Shown here in pieces: positions 45,961 to 56,299 of a stretch of DNA of 64,000 bases. A program made the position numbers and the translations under genes. Origin of the DNA: Anolis sagrei (lineage: Eukaryota > Chordata > Lepidosauria > Squamata > Anolidae); assembly GCF_037176765.1 (NCBI RefSeq), contig NC_090027.1, forward strand, positions 35,525,312-35,589,311. Direction: 5' to 3'. The notes beneath the pieces were generated by a model. That model had not been told where the DNA came from and made no database searches. It saw only the letters and a list, made by a program, of their open reading frames with translations. Numbering within the stretch: the first letter of the stretch is position 1; each line of letters starts with the position of its first letter.

Positions 45961-46637
45961 TGGAAAACCGGTAGCTTCCTCAATCTGCTATCAAGGGCAG
46001 GCAACTGGTGGTAAACTGTTCCTTTCTTCCTTAGGGAAATCTTCTGACCCCTCCCTGGGCAATCTTTCTTTACCTTGCTGGCGTGAGGCCCCTACTCCTG
46101 GCTCCAAGCTACTTTATGGATAGCCCGAGTGGTCCCTTACCAGACAAGGTTGCTGTAGATCTGCCAAGCTGACGGGTGTCCTTTAGATCTACTCCACGAA
46201 GGCTGTAGGAACTGTCCTGTTGCCCCAGCAAAGGCTGGCTGTATTCCCCCAGAAAAAGCTGTGGAACTATCTTTTTAATCCCCCAGCAGAGCTATTAGAA
46301 GTGAAGCTTTTGTGCAGGTGGGAAAGAGAATCCCACACATCCTGCTGTTAGGCTTCAAACAGTGAGACTGAACAAAGGTCCTCCTTTGCCTCCAAAACCC
46401 TGGGAAAAGGGGCAGGTCTAAAGATTCTAATGATGATAGACAGGTTGCTGGCCCTATGACTGCAACCTGGGGAAGCTACCTGATTGCAAAAAGCATGGCT
46501 TAAATAAATTCACACAAACTAGCAGTGCAAGGGAAAAAAATTCAAATCTCCTGGTACTGCCATGCCAGCACAGTGGTCTTGCTTCATAAGCTGCTGGAGG
46601 AGATTATCCACATGGACAAAGAAAGATCATTTTAAAT
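45961..46637. other. Intronic stretch, mostly unassigned
   Basis: Unique-looking sequence, possibly older repeat. 46580-46637 matches the LTR-like family again (GGACAAAGAAAGATCATTTTAAATC). Confidence 0.3.
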
Positions 46638-47150
46638 CTCTCTATATAAGAAAAGAGAATGTTTGTATGCGGCGGGAGGGAGGGCGGTGTATGTATGTGG
46701 CAGCTTTCTGATTGGCTGCCACTTTCATAAGCCACTGCAACCAGCACGGGTGACACACCTGGACCAAACTTGGCACACATAACCCCCATGACCCCCTTTA
46801 TTTTCTGATGCGGTTTGGGGGAGGTGGACCACGGATTATGGGATATGTAGTACTTTCAAAAGCTTTGGTTCCCACAGACCACTGTGGCTCCCAACAAAGA
46901 CCAATAAAGACAAAACTTGGCACACAGAGCCCCCATAACCCATTCTACATCCTACTGCAGTTTGGAGGAGGACGGACCATGAATGATGGGACTTGAAGTA
47001 CCTCCACTCACTTCCCAAGACCTCTGTGACCCTCATCAATGACTAATCAAGACCAAACTTGACACACATAATCCCCATGACCACCTTTATGTCCTAAAGA
47101 GGTTTGGGGGTGGACGGACAATGTATGATGGGATTTGTAGACTTTCAAAC
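46638..47150 (+). mobile_element. Second Helitron subfamily (TCTCTATATAAGAAAAGAGAATG), partial
   Basis: Start TCTCTATATAAGAAAAGAGA with GTTTGTATGCGGCGGG, then repeated CCAAACTTGGCACACA and CCCCATGACC units spaced about 160 bp. It resembles the Helitron core but is clearly distinct. No 3' hairpin found. Confidence 0.55.
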
Positions 47151-47349
47151 CCTTTGGTTCTCTGGCAAGGCAGTGTGTGGGCTGATCAAAAGTGAACTAC
47201 GTATGATTTTCATTTTGTTACAGTATTTTGAGTATGGCATCCTGTTTATCAAAGGCTTCTGAAAACAAACTCAATACATAATGTAAACTCTTAGTTGATT
47301 TTAACTTGTATTTTATCAATGAATTTTAACGTGCATTTTAACGGTGTGC

Positions 47350-47495
47350 ATCCTGTGATGTTGAAGGCTTTCATGGCTGGAATCACTAGGTTGCTGTGAG
47401 TTTTCCGGGCTGTAAGGCCATGTCCCAGAAGCATTCTCTCCTGACTTTTCACCCACATCTAATGTAGGCATCTTCAGTGGTTGTGAGTACTGGAG
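47350..47495 (-). mobile_element. Penelope-like end fragment
   Basis: GATGTTGAAGGCTTTCATGG, CTGTGAGTTTTCCGGGCTGT, GAAGCATTCTCTCCTGACTT, CATCTTCAGTGGTTGTGAG. Antisense orientation. Confidence 0.68.
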
Positions 47496-47499
47496 CATT

Positions 47500-47880
47500 G
47501 AAGAAATCATTGAGTGTGTGTGTGCCAACTATAAAATAAGATGGATTAAGCTGATTCTAATGATGATAGACAGGTTGCTGGCCCTATGCAATACCCAGGG
47601 AGCAGGCTGAGCCTGGGACTTTTGGATACTGTTACATTTTTGTTCAGGCTTGAGCTATGCAAGTACAGAGAGAGAAGAGGAGAAAAGCAGAAAGAGACTT
47701 GAGTTTGGAGTGTGCTCTCACTTCATGAGTTGCTGAAGGAGTCTATCCAAATGGACAAAGAAAGACTATTTTAGATCTCTCATAAAAGGACATTTTGTGA
47801 GTTGGTGCAGCTGATCACATTGTACATATATTGTTCTGAACTAAGAAGAGTAAACTACTTGTTCTTTATTGTGGATTTCT
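47500..47880 (+). mobile_element. LTR-like repeat (fossil)
   Basis: CTGGAGCATTGAAGAAATCA to CTACTTGTTCTTTATTG; the longest copy of the family together with 8090-8497. The middle carries a patch duplicated at 46425-46455 (TAATGATGATAGACAGGTTG). Broken; family uncertain. Confidence 0.4.
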
Positions 47881-48053
47881 CTACCGATGGCAGATTTCCT
47901 GTTATCTCAACCCTATTCTTAGCTATGAGTAATTTGTAAGTCGGATGTTTGTAATTCTGGGACTGCCTGTTGTATCAAACTGCGTTCTTTCTACCATGTA
48001 GATGCATCTTCTCCACTTCTCCATGATTGTATGTTATAGAACAAACCATTTAC

Positions 48054-48364
48054 CTTTCATTGAGACCATCTTCCTTCCCATTTGGACTCGGTGTTTCTTC
48101 TGTATCTGGTTCCCCTCCTCCTCCTTCCTCCAGACTGTCCTCCTCCAAACTGTCATCTTCTTCCAAGCTGTCTCTATTGTCTTGGTCCACCAGCTTCTCT
48201 GTTTGATGGATCCGTTCCTGGAGCTCAAACTGGTACTCGATTTCTTGAGCGAGGCTTTCCGAGTCAGATTCATTCTGCGATAGCCCTTCCGACGCCGTTT
48301 GCAGAAAGGAGTAGTGGACGTGGGGCTGGACCAACCCTTGAGGTGATGGCTTGCTTGCATTCAT
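48054..48364 (-). CDS. JHY: JHY coding exon 1 (N terminus)
   Basis: The acceptor cttctgtccag is followed by one base and then ATG (48362-48364), the chosen start. It encodes about 104 residues: MNASKPSPQG, then an acidic tract with SESLAQEIEYQFELQERI and repeated DSLEE motifs. SESLxQEI matches the region near residue 50 of human JHY as I recall it. It ends in phase 2 at AG|gtaaatg. A start further upstream would require reading through the acceptor, so this start is preferred. The run of DSLEED repeats is probably a lineage-specific expansion. Confidence 0.85.
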
Positions 48365-48424
48365 GCTGGACAGAAGATCGAAAACAATTAGCAAAACACA
48401 CTCGGTGCAGGACATGATCTTACT

Positions 48425-48665
48425 TTTGGACAGGTGCATCTACACTATAGAATTAATACATTCTGACATCACTTTAACCACTACGGCTCAATGCTATGGA
48501 ATCATAGGAGTTGTAGTTTGGGGGGAATGACCAACACTCTTTGGCATCGAAGAGCCAAGACTTTGTAAGATTATAAATCCCAGGATTCCGTAGCTTTGAG
48601 TTATGGTGGTTAAAGTGGGGCCAAACATATAATCTGGATTATATGGCAGTGTAGAAGGGTCCCCA
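48425..48665. mobile_element. Palindromic MITE, close to JHY exon 1
   Basis: GGTGCATCTACACTATAGAA on the left and TATATGGCAGTGTAGAAGGG on the right, with GGAGTTGTAGTTTGG inside. It lies about 60 bp upstream of the JHY exon 1 acceptor. A further half copy is at 48720-48785. Confidence 0.72.
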
Positions 48666-49198
48666 GGGCCTTTCCAAGGCAGACAATTCAAACTATCAGC
48701 TTTGAACTAGGTTATCTGAGTCCACATTGCCATATAATCCAGCTCAATGTGGATTGATTTTATACATCTGTGCGGAAGGAGCTTTATGGTACTAAAAAAT
48801 CATACCACAAGTAAATTAAAACCTAAAATGTATAAATATCAAAATAGAATTAAACAAATATATTTAAATACCTAGTTAGTTATACTTTTGTTTCAAATCG
48901 TAAGCATTTGGGAGAAAGGATATCCACACTGTATGAGATAAAACAATAACCAGACCAATGGAAATGTAGCTTATATTCTTATTTATTTCTTTATTGCATC
49001 CATACAATAAAGAGTTTTAATGACATATTGTAAACTTCAATTTCATGCCTATTTTTTGTTTGTGTATTGTAATCTGTATGTAAAAGAGGTGTGTTTTTAA
49101 ATGATTATGTGTTTTGACTGTGTGTTATAGCAATGTTCTAATCTGCCTCAACCCATGAGGAGTTGAAGCAGATTATTACCATTATCATTATTGTTTTA

Positions 49199-49526
49199 CT
49201 AGCCATCTCTTGACATGCATTGCTGTGGCATAGTCTGTGTATATGTGTTTTGTGTGTGCATATATGCATATATGTGTGTGTATATATATGGGTTTGTGTA
49301 TATACGTGGTTTTGTGCATACGTTGTAATGCATTTTTTTTGCACACACATATACATATACATACTCACAAAACAGTCACTTCTGCTGTGTTTTTCAGTGT
49401 TTTTATGAGTGATGCTCACTTGTTGGCCTGATAGGTGTCTTGTGTCCAAATCTGGTGTTAATTCGTCCAGTGGTTTTTGAGTTATGTTAATCTCACAAAC
49501 AAACATTACATTTTTATTTATATAGA
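49199..49526 (-). mobile_element. Helitron, short subfamily, both ends present
   Basis: The CTAG end is at 49199-49202 with the hairpin-like TGACATGCATTGCTGTGGC. The 5' end (complement of TCTATATAAATAAAAATG) is at 49526. The interior is CATATATG-rich. Confidence 0.8.
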
Positions 49527-49669
49527 TTATCCAGGCAGCTGATAACTTTTATTTAAAAAGAAATAAAACACAAAATATACAAATAATCATTTTAAAGTCA
49601 AGCTATGCACTCCTGTAGAAATGTATATATAATTATAATTGTGTGTGTGTGTGTGTGTATATATATATC

Positions 49670-49965
49670 CCTATTATCTTTCAAGATCCAGTTGAAGACC
49701 TACCTGTTCAAGCAAGATTTTGACGAATGAATTCAATTGCTAATGGCGCAAAGGTTGATTTGCACCGAGCTTAGCAAAATATACTAATTGTAATTGGTTT
49801 AAAATGTTTTTGATTATTAATGTTTATTTATATCTTATTTCTGGATGTTATCATACTTTGTGTGATTTTTGTCTTGTATTTTATGTTAAATGTGCTTTGA
49901 TTTGTATTGCATTATGTTATGAACCACTTTGGGTCCCATTCAGGAGAAGTAAAGATATATAGATA
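49670..49965 (+). mobile_element. L2-like LINE 3' end
   Basis: Encodes SFKIQLKTYLFKQDFDE then stop, the usual L2 ORF2 end (SFKxxLKTYLF). The 3' UTR ends in CACTTTGGGTCCCATTCAGG and (ATAG)n. Confidence 0.72.
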
Positions 49966-50014
49966 TAAGTGTATATAGATATATAGATATAAGATATAAG
50001 ATATAAGATATATA

Positions 50015-50340
50015 ATGTGGGCGAATTGACACAAAATTTTGACACAATACACCTAACAGTCCAACAAGTGTCTATCACTCCTAAAAACACCCTCCCCCCA
50101 GCAGAATGGACTTGTTGTTGTTCATTCGTTCAGTCGTCTCCGACTCTTCGTGACCTCATGGACCAGCCCACGCCAGAGCTCCCTGTCGGCCGCCACCACC
50201 CCCAGTTCCTTCAAGGTCAGTCCAGTCACTTCAAGGATGCCATCCATCCATCTTGCCCTTGGTCGGCCCCTCTTCCTTTTACCTTCCACTTTCCCCAGCA
50301 TAGAATGGACTTAAAAAACCCCCAAATACATCATATATAA
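50015..50340 (+). mobile_element. Helitron fragment carrying a Bov-B 3' tail insertion
   Basis: Helitron 5' region (GGGCGAATTGACACAAAATT) is interrupted at 50112-50301 by a minus-strand Bov-B 3' end (TTGTTGTTCATTCGTTCAGT to CTTCCACTTTCCCCAGCAT). AGAATGGACTT occurs at 50103-50113 and 50302-50312, the target duplication. Confidence 0.78.
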
Positions 50341-50573
50341 AATACACATACACTCATATACATACATGCACACACATATACATATACATATACATACTCA
50401 TACACATATAGCATACACAAATATACACATATACATATATTCATGCACACATATATACACACACATATATGCATATACACATACACGCATGTATGCATAT
50501 ACACGAGCACACACATATACACAATATACATATACACATCTAAACACACAAATGCACAAATATATATACACAT
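50340..50573. repeat. (CACATATA)n-type simple repeat
   Basis: Alternating ACACATATACAT sequence, continued at 51021-51090 beyond the inserted MITE. It explains the His/Thr/Tyr/Ile frames in this region. Confidence 0.9.
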
Positions 50574-51020
50574 TAGGCTTGGGCGATCCATGGTTCTAAA
50601 TGGTTCTAAAGTATTGTCGAAGGCTTTCATGGCTGGAATCACTAGGTTCTTGTGGGTTTTTTCGGGCTATAGAGCCATGTTCTAGAGGCATTTCTCCTGA
50701 CGTTTCGCCTGCATCTATGGCAAGCAGGAGAAATGCCTCTAGAACATGGCTCTATAGCCCGAAAAAACCCACAAGAACCTAGTGGTTCTAAAGTACTTAC
50801 AAAACTAAAGTTCTGGTGGTGAAAATTTCAGAACTCTAACAAAACTTTCAAAATTTAATTATTATTTCATTATTTGTGATTTTAATGACAGAACCAATTA
50901 GGAACTGCCATTTATTATGAAATTTTGAGAGTTTTGTTAGAGTTCTGAAATTTTCACCACCCGAACTTTAGTTTTGTAAGTACTTTAGAACCATTTAGAA
51001 CCATGGATTGCCCAAGCCTA
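50574..51020. mobile_element. hAT-like MITE (TAGGCTTGGGC family) with 8-bp duplication
   Basis: Ends TAGGCTTGGGCGATCCATGG and CCATGGATTGCCCAAGCCTA are near-perfect inverted repeats. ATACACAT flanks both sides (50566-50573 and 51021-51028). A Penelope-like hairpin lies at about 50612-50783 inside it, flanked by TGGTTCTAAAGTA. Confidence 0.9.
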
Positions 51021-51470
51021 ATACACATGTATGCACACACATATATACACCCACACACATATACAGATATATATATACACACACACACAAATTGATTTTA
51101 GAGACTTAAATGTGTCATTTGGCCTTCTGTGCTATGGAGAGACTGAGACAAAACACAGTCCAAATGACACATAAAGGAAATATGCAGAATTCAGGAAACC
51201 AAATGACCTCCAAGATCACATTGGGAGAAGAATGGACACTTTCTCCACCATTTCATGCTTTTCATGGATTCCATACAGGCAGAAATTCAGAAGGAAAAAA
51301 GCACTTAATATGTTGAATTTTTTGCATTGTTCAAGGCATTTAATCCTGCTAGGGAAAGAAATGCAACCTCCCCAACTCTCAAACAAGAAGCAGAGGTCCC
51401 CAAATACCTTCTTCTGCCTCCTTTCCCCCCTTAATGCCACTTTCCCCCCTTTCTGCTCCCTTCTGATTAC

Positions 51471-51543
51471 CTTTTCCTGCAAGTTACGCCAAGCGCTATT
51501 CACAGAGCGGCTCTGCGCCTCCCCTCTGCGCCGCTCGCGTAGC
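51471..51543 (-). promoter_or_regulatory. JHY: JHY promoter and candidate non-coding first exon
   Basis: A GC-rich, CpG-containing stretch with no TATA box lies directly below the X-box. A splice donor, AAAAG followed by gtaatc, sits at 51471/51470 on the minus strand. It could end a 5' untranslated exon that joins the acceptor at 48365/48366. The transcription start cannot be fixed from sequence, and the exon boundaries are tentative. Confidence 0.45.
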
Positions 51544-51557
51544 GTCTCCATAGCAAC
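51544..51557 (+). promoter_or_regulatory. X-box (RFX-factor site) in the JHY promoter
   Basis: The sequence GTCTCCATAGCAAC nearly matches the RFX consensus GTNRCC-N(0-3)-RGYAAC; one half-site is perfect (AGCAAC). It lies in a short GC-rich island just upstream of the JHY gene. RFX2, RFX3 and FOXJ1 are known to control motile-cilium genes through such boxes, and JHY is a ciliary gene. Function is inferred from position and motif. Confidence 0.7.
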
Positions 51558-51954
51558 GATACACAGAAACGGAACTCTCCCCCCTCCCTTTTGCGCATTC
51601 TTGCCTCCATTCTGTTTTTGAGTGGAACCTACCAACTCTCCGAAATAAAGAGGGGGGAGGAGCGGCGAGGGGATGTATTGATTCAACGTGTTATTTCCAT
51701 CAAGTGTATAAAATAAAAATACAGAAATGGTTATAAATAGAAAAGGATTTTAAAAATGCGAGAAGTTTATTGTTAGCTTTCCCCTTTTGCTCGGCGTGAA
51801 ATGGTACATTCCGGTCCCTATTGAAACAGCCAGCTGATTGGAGCCTAGACCAGAAGGCAATGTAAACAAGGCTAATCTGAGTTTGCTGGGAGGGAGAGAC
51901 TGTTATTGTCTGTACTTCTCTATACTACAATTGAATGATTACATTAATCAGTGA

Positions 51955-52990
51955 ATCATAATAATAATAATAATCAATCAATCAATGAATCAATCAAATA
52001 ACCAACCAATTAATTACATAATCAATCAAATAATAAATCAATTACCTAATCAATCACTTACATAACTAATCAATTCAATAAACAATCAATTACCTAATCA
52101 ATCAATTACACAATTAATCAATTAAATAATCAGTCAATTACATAATAAATAAATTACCTAATCAATCAATCAATTACATAATTAATCAATTCAATAATCA
52201 ATCAGTTACATAATTAACCAATTCAATAATCAATCAATTACATAATAAATCAATTACCTAATCAATCAATTACATAATTAATCAATTCAATAATCAATCA
52301 GTTACATAATTAACCAATTCAATAATCAATCAATTACATAATAAATCAATTACTTAATCAATCAATTACATAATTAATCAATTCAATAATCAATCAGTTA
52401 CCTAATTAACCAATTCAATAATCAATCAATTACATAATAAATCAATTACCTAATCAATCAATTACATAATTAATCAATTCAATAATAAATCAATTACATA
52501 ATAAATCAATTACATAACTAATCAATTCAATAATCAATCAGTTAATTGCACAATTCATCAATCACTCAAGCAATTAGATAATTACACAATTAATTGCATA
52601 ATTAAAAATAATTAATTAACCAAATAACCAATTAATTAAATAATTATCCGATTATTTGCATAATTAATCAAATAATGAAATAATTGCATAATCCATTAAA
52701 TTACCAATTACATAATAAATCAATTACCTAAGCAATCAATTACACAATTAATCAATTCAATAATCAATCAATTCATCAGTCACTCAAGCAATATTTAATT
52801 ACACAATTAATTGCATAATTAAAAATAATGAATTAATTGCATAATTAACTAATTAACCAATTAATTAAATAATGAATTACACAATTTTTGCATAATTGAT
52901 CAAATAATGAAATAATTGCAGAATTCATTGAATAACCAATTAAATAATTGGTTATTAATTATTCAATTAATTAATTAATTAATTAAATTG
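51955..52990. repeat. A/T-rich tandem array (AATCAAT / higher-order ~100 bp)
   Basis: About 1 kb of AATCAATCAATTACATAATT-like units. A higher-order period near 100 bp is visible at 52150-52540, where the CAGTTACATAATTAACCAAT phrase recurs. Almost no G. It begins about 400 bp upstream of the JHY X-box. Confidence 0.92.
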
Positions 52991-53331
52991 TTTTTAAAAA
53001 TAAACAAAAAGCAGGCTTCTGGAATCTGATGCCCCCCTCTCCATGGTTTGACTTCAACTCCCATCATCCGTTCACTTCTAGCGGTCCCATGAATTTCATA
53101 GGATTTTATTAGATGGTTTGCCATGGCATTTCCCTCTCTATCTAATCAATTAGGCATGTGTGATCAATTAAAAACATGTTTCAAATGTCATTACAAAATT
53201 AGGAGGCACTGGCATTTTGTTTCTAAATTGTTTCTAAAGTACCATTAGTAAAACTTTCGTTACCATATGACAGTAATAAAATATCATTACTTTTCTGTTC
53301 CAGTAATTGCGCAAGTGGGGAAGCTTTAGAG

Positions 53332-53466
53332 CAGTGGTTCTCAACCTGGGGTCCCCAGATGTTTTTAGCCTTCAACTCCCAGAAATCCTAACAGCTGGTA
53401 AACTGGCTGGGATTTCTGGGAGTTGTAAGCCAAAAACACCTGGGGATCCCAGGTGGAGAACCACTG
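53332..53466. mobile_element. Short hAT MITE with perfect 8-bp duplication
   Basis: CAGTGGTTCTCAACCTGGGG and its complement GGTGGAGAACCACTG form the ends. CTTTAGAG flanks both sides (53324-53331 and 53467-53474). 135 bp. Confidence 0.92.
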
Positions 53467-53644
53467 CTTTAGAGGCTCCTTTCTCCCTCATTTGTACAGC
53501 CATTGGGGTGAAACCTGCTACAATGGTAGGACACATTTACCACTGTTAGCCCATCACGTTTCAGAATGTTTCACTTATCCATGGATTTTTGGGAAATTTT
53601 CAAAGTTTTTATAAATAATTTTGAAAAAAGAAAACAACTATGTA

Positions 53645-53915
53645 ATTTTCTTTTTGTCGTGTCAGAAGCGACTTGAGAAACTGCAAGTCGCTTCTGGTGT
53701 GAGATAATTGGCCGTCTGCAAGGACGTTGCCCAGGGGACGCCTGGATGATTTGATGTTTTTATCATCTTTGTGGGAGGCTTCTCTCATGTCCCCGCTTGG
53801 GGAGCTGGAGCTGACAGAGGGAGCTCGTCTGCCTCTCCCCAGATTCAAACCTGTGACCTGTTGGTCTTCAGTCCTGCTGGCACAGGGGTTTAACCCACTG
53901 CTCCACCGGAGGCTC
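53645..53915 (-). mobile_element. Type-2 tRNA-derived SINE, full length
   Basis: Minus copy: head GGAGCCTCCGGTGGAGCAGT with B box GGTTTGAATCTGGGG, then GGGACATGAGAGAAGCC, CCCTGGGCAACGTCCTTGCA, and TTTCTCAAGTCGCTTCTGAC. Same family as 58374-58650. Confidence 0.85.
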
Positions 53916-54634
53916 CTAACTATGCAATGACACAAGATAACAGGGGATCATTCCGCCCAACTTTCAGAAATATTCATACATCTACTGATTTTAGGGAATT
54001 TTGTAAAGTTTTGACAAAAACTATTTTATAACAACAACCATCTTATTGAATGTCTCTCATATTAACAGGTAGAACTTCCTTTTAGGGATTTCTTCCCAGC
54101 CCAGCACAAAGACTTACTTACTAGAAGTATCAGTCAGTCCTCCTCTTTGCAGATTCAACCATTTATTGGAACTCTGACTGGCTGCTGCTATGGAGGGACA
54201 CATCTTTCTCCTATCCTGATTGGGGCTATCTGATGCTGAGCAGAATTCTGGGAAATGTAGTTTAGGGCAGAGCCTTTTGAATTCTCTGACATAGTGCTCC
54301 TCAACTTCCCAAACTACATTTCCCAGAATTCGGTGCATTCTCAGTCTCTTTCCCTGCAAACTCTGCTTTCTCCCTGCTGCTTCCCTCTCCTAATGGTGAG
54401 AGGCCATTAATATAAATGGGAAAGGCAGCCTTTTTGGCTTTGCTTTGCTTCCTTGTGCTGAAAATGAAACTTACTTTGGGAGTCTTCTGAGATTTACAAA
54501 ATGCAAACCAAGAAGTGTTTGAGTAAGTTTTGATTCTTAAGTTTTTGGCACAGGCCATGTCCACATGTCAGATATTGCATCGTAAGTACACATTTAACTA
54601 ATTTGATATGATTTATGACAACTAAATGCACACC

Positions 54635-54635
54635 C

Positions 54636-54683
<48 letters not shown>

Positions 54684-54700
54684 ATCTAATCTATCCATCT
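54635..54700. repeat. (TATC)n microsatellite
   Basis: About 13 TATC units followed by ATCTAATCTATCCATC. Confidence 0.95.
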
Positions 54701-54961
54701 AAATGGATGTATGTATGTTTGTTCCACAAATGTTTCTACATTTTAAGACTGGCTCAATAACAATGGACACAGGTTGCAAAATCTCAAGATTATACATTCT
54801 TTTGTGATGATACTAAATTTATGAGTCACTTCTCTTGATCTGAAATCTTACTGGAGATATTAATAGGTTTTGGAAGGTATTGTCTCAGAATGGCGCAGGG
54901 CAAAATAAATAAAAATATTGTCTATTGTGTATATTGTTCAGTACTGGAGAGAAATGAAAGA

Positions 54962-55098
54962 TTAGAAATCGGTTTCTCTAATAATGTAAGGCAGGTGTTT
55001 CTCAAAGACAGACGACTCTTGACTTCCTTCTGAATTCTTTGATGCCCTCATGCAGGAGCTTCGGATGACATATTTCTTACTTGTCTTCCAAGGCACTA
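54962..55098 (-). CDS. CRTAM: CRTAM last coding exon (C terminus)
   Basis: A pyrimidine-rich tract (ctctcctttctttcataaccag) precedes 55098, phase 1 as required. It encodes 44 residues, with a basic start (WKTSKKYVIRSS), then SQESSVFEKHLPYIIRETDF and TAA. Similarity to human is modest (shared EKH near the end). The last residues E-T-D-F fit a class I PDZ-binding motif (Thr at -2, hydrophobic at 0), as does human ESIV. Assigned by phase, position and this motif. Confidence 0.65.
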
Positions 55099-55239
55099 CT
55101 GGTTATGAAAGAAAGGAGAGATATGTATGTTTTTTATTCTGTCTCATTTTGACAATAGAGTATGACAATACCCATGCCCACGTCTGACCAATGATGCCTT
55201 CTCCAGGCATTTTAGAAGACTTCCAGGCAATTCTAGAAA

Positions 55240-56120
55240 TCTCTAGGTTCTCCAATATGGCCAACTTCCAATATACATCAACCATAGCATCAACTTCAAT
55301 CCAATTCTATGACCAACTCCAATATAAGTTGACCATAGCATCAACTCTAATATGATTCTATGGCCAGCTTCCAATACAAGTTGACCATGACATCAACTTC
55401 CAGTATAATTTGATCATAGCATCAACTCCAATACGATTCTATAGCCAGCTTCCAATTCAAGTTGACCATGACATCAACTTCCAGTATAAGTTGATCTTAG
55501 CATCAACTCCAATACGATTCTATGGCCAGCTTCCAATACAAGTTGCCATAACATTAACTTCCAGTATAAGTTGATCATAGCATCAACTCCAATACAATTC
55601 TATGGCCAGCTTCCAATACAAGTTGACCATAACATCAACTTCCAGTATAAGTTGATCATAGCATCAACTCCAATACGATTCTATGGCCAGCTTCAAATAC
55701 AGGTTGACCATAACATCATCTTCCAGTATAAGTTGATCTTAGCATCAACTCCAATATGATTCTATAGACAGCTACCAATATAAGTTGACCATAGCATCAA
55801 CTCCTACACAATTCTATAGCCAGTTCCAAATAAGTTGACCACAGTATCAACTCCAATATGATTCTATTGCCAGCTTCCCAAATAAGTTGACCACAGTATC
55901 AACTACAATACGATTATATGGCCAGCTTTCAATATAAGTTGACTATAGTGTCAACTCCAGTATGATTCTATGGCCAGCTTCCAAAATAAGTTGACCATAG
56001 TATCAAGTCTAATATGATACTTTGATCAGCTCCAATGTAAGTTGACCATAGCATCAACTCCAATATGTTTCTATGGCCAGCTCCAATATAAGTTGATCAT
56101 AGCATCAAGTTATATTCTAA
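55240..56120. repeat. ~81-bp tandem array in the last CRTAM intron
   Basis: Alternating half-units of about 40 bp: ATCAACTCCAATACGATTCT + ATGGCCAGCTTCCAATACAA and ATCAACTTCCAGTATAAGTT. About ten full units, more worn after 55750. It occupies nearly all of the intron between the two cytoplasmic exons. Confidence 0.9.
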
Positions 56121-56299
56121 ATGTGTTCTCTCTAGAACCAACTTATGTTCTAGAGGTGTTCTCTCTAGAAATCTCTAGGTCATTTCAGCAAGACAGGAAG
56201 TTGACCATGGAGTCATGCTGGTGGATTTAGAGATTTCTACTGCAATTTTTCCACATTTGTTTTCCTTCCACCTCCCCTATATCCCAATGTGGTGCTTAC

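Larger units (their letters stand above)
3648..51543 (-). other. JHY: JHY gene span (seven coding exons, promoter to poly(A) signal)
   Basis: Gene model built by joining minus-strand open blocks at consensus splice sites. The coding exons sum to 2160 nt, exactly 720 codons including the stop, and adjacent exon phases agree at every junction (2, 0, 2, 0, 0, 0). The protein is predicted at 719 residues; I recall the human protein at a little under 780. Known role: JHY is needed for normal motile cilia of ependyma, and mouse mutants develop juvenile hydrocephalus. The protein is polar, Ser/Glu/Lys-rich and without signal peptide or membrane segments, which fits a cytoplasmic or axonemal protein. 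Recognition rests on blocks I recall from the human protein: SESLAQEIE, YSELRYNPNW, SRSNSEGYL, VKLGGLGPDYE, QQKEYAK, LEYAKTIPKPK and NRHEKEKQ near the C terminus. The introns are mostly transposon-filled. Confidence 0.88.

Noticed and set aside
48002-48417. Plus-strand frames opposite JHY exon 1
   Set aside because: Antisense shadows of the acidic minus-strand coding exon.
50331-50642. Tyr/Val/Cys/Ile frame of about 100 codons looking like a membrane protein
   Set aside because: Translation of (CACATATA)n simple repeat.
51216-51686. 156-codon minus-strand frame over the JHY promoter region
   Set aside because: No recognisable protein, crosses the GC-rich promoter and X-box, and no matching splice pattern; judged chance.
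53981-54560. Possible alternative last CRTAM exon near 54.3-54.5 kb
   Set aside because: Minus frame with AAAG|gtaagt-like donor but no acceptor in phase 1 and no CRTAM-like residues.
55240-56120. Regularly spaced repeats resembling a CRISPR array
   Set aside because: Spacers are themselves repeats of the same unit and decay gradually; eukaryotic intronic minisatellite.
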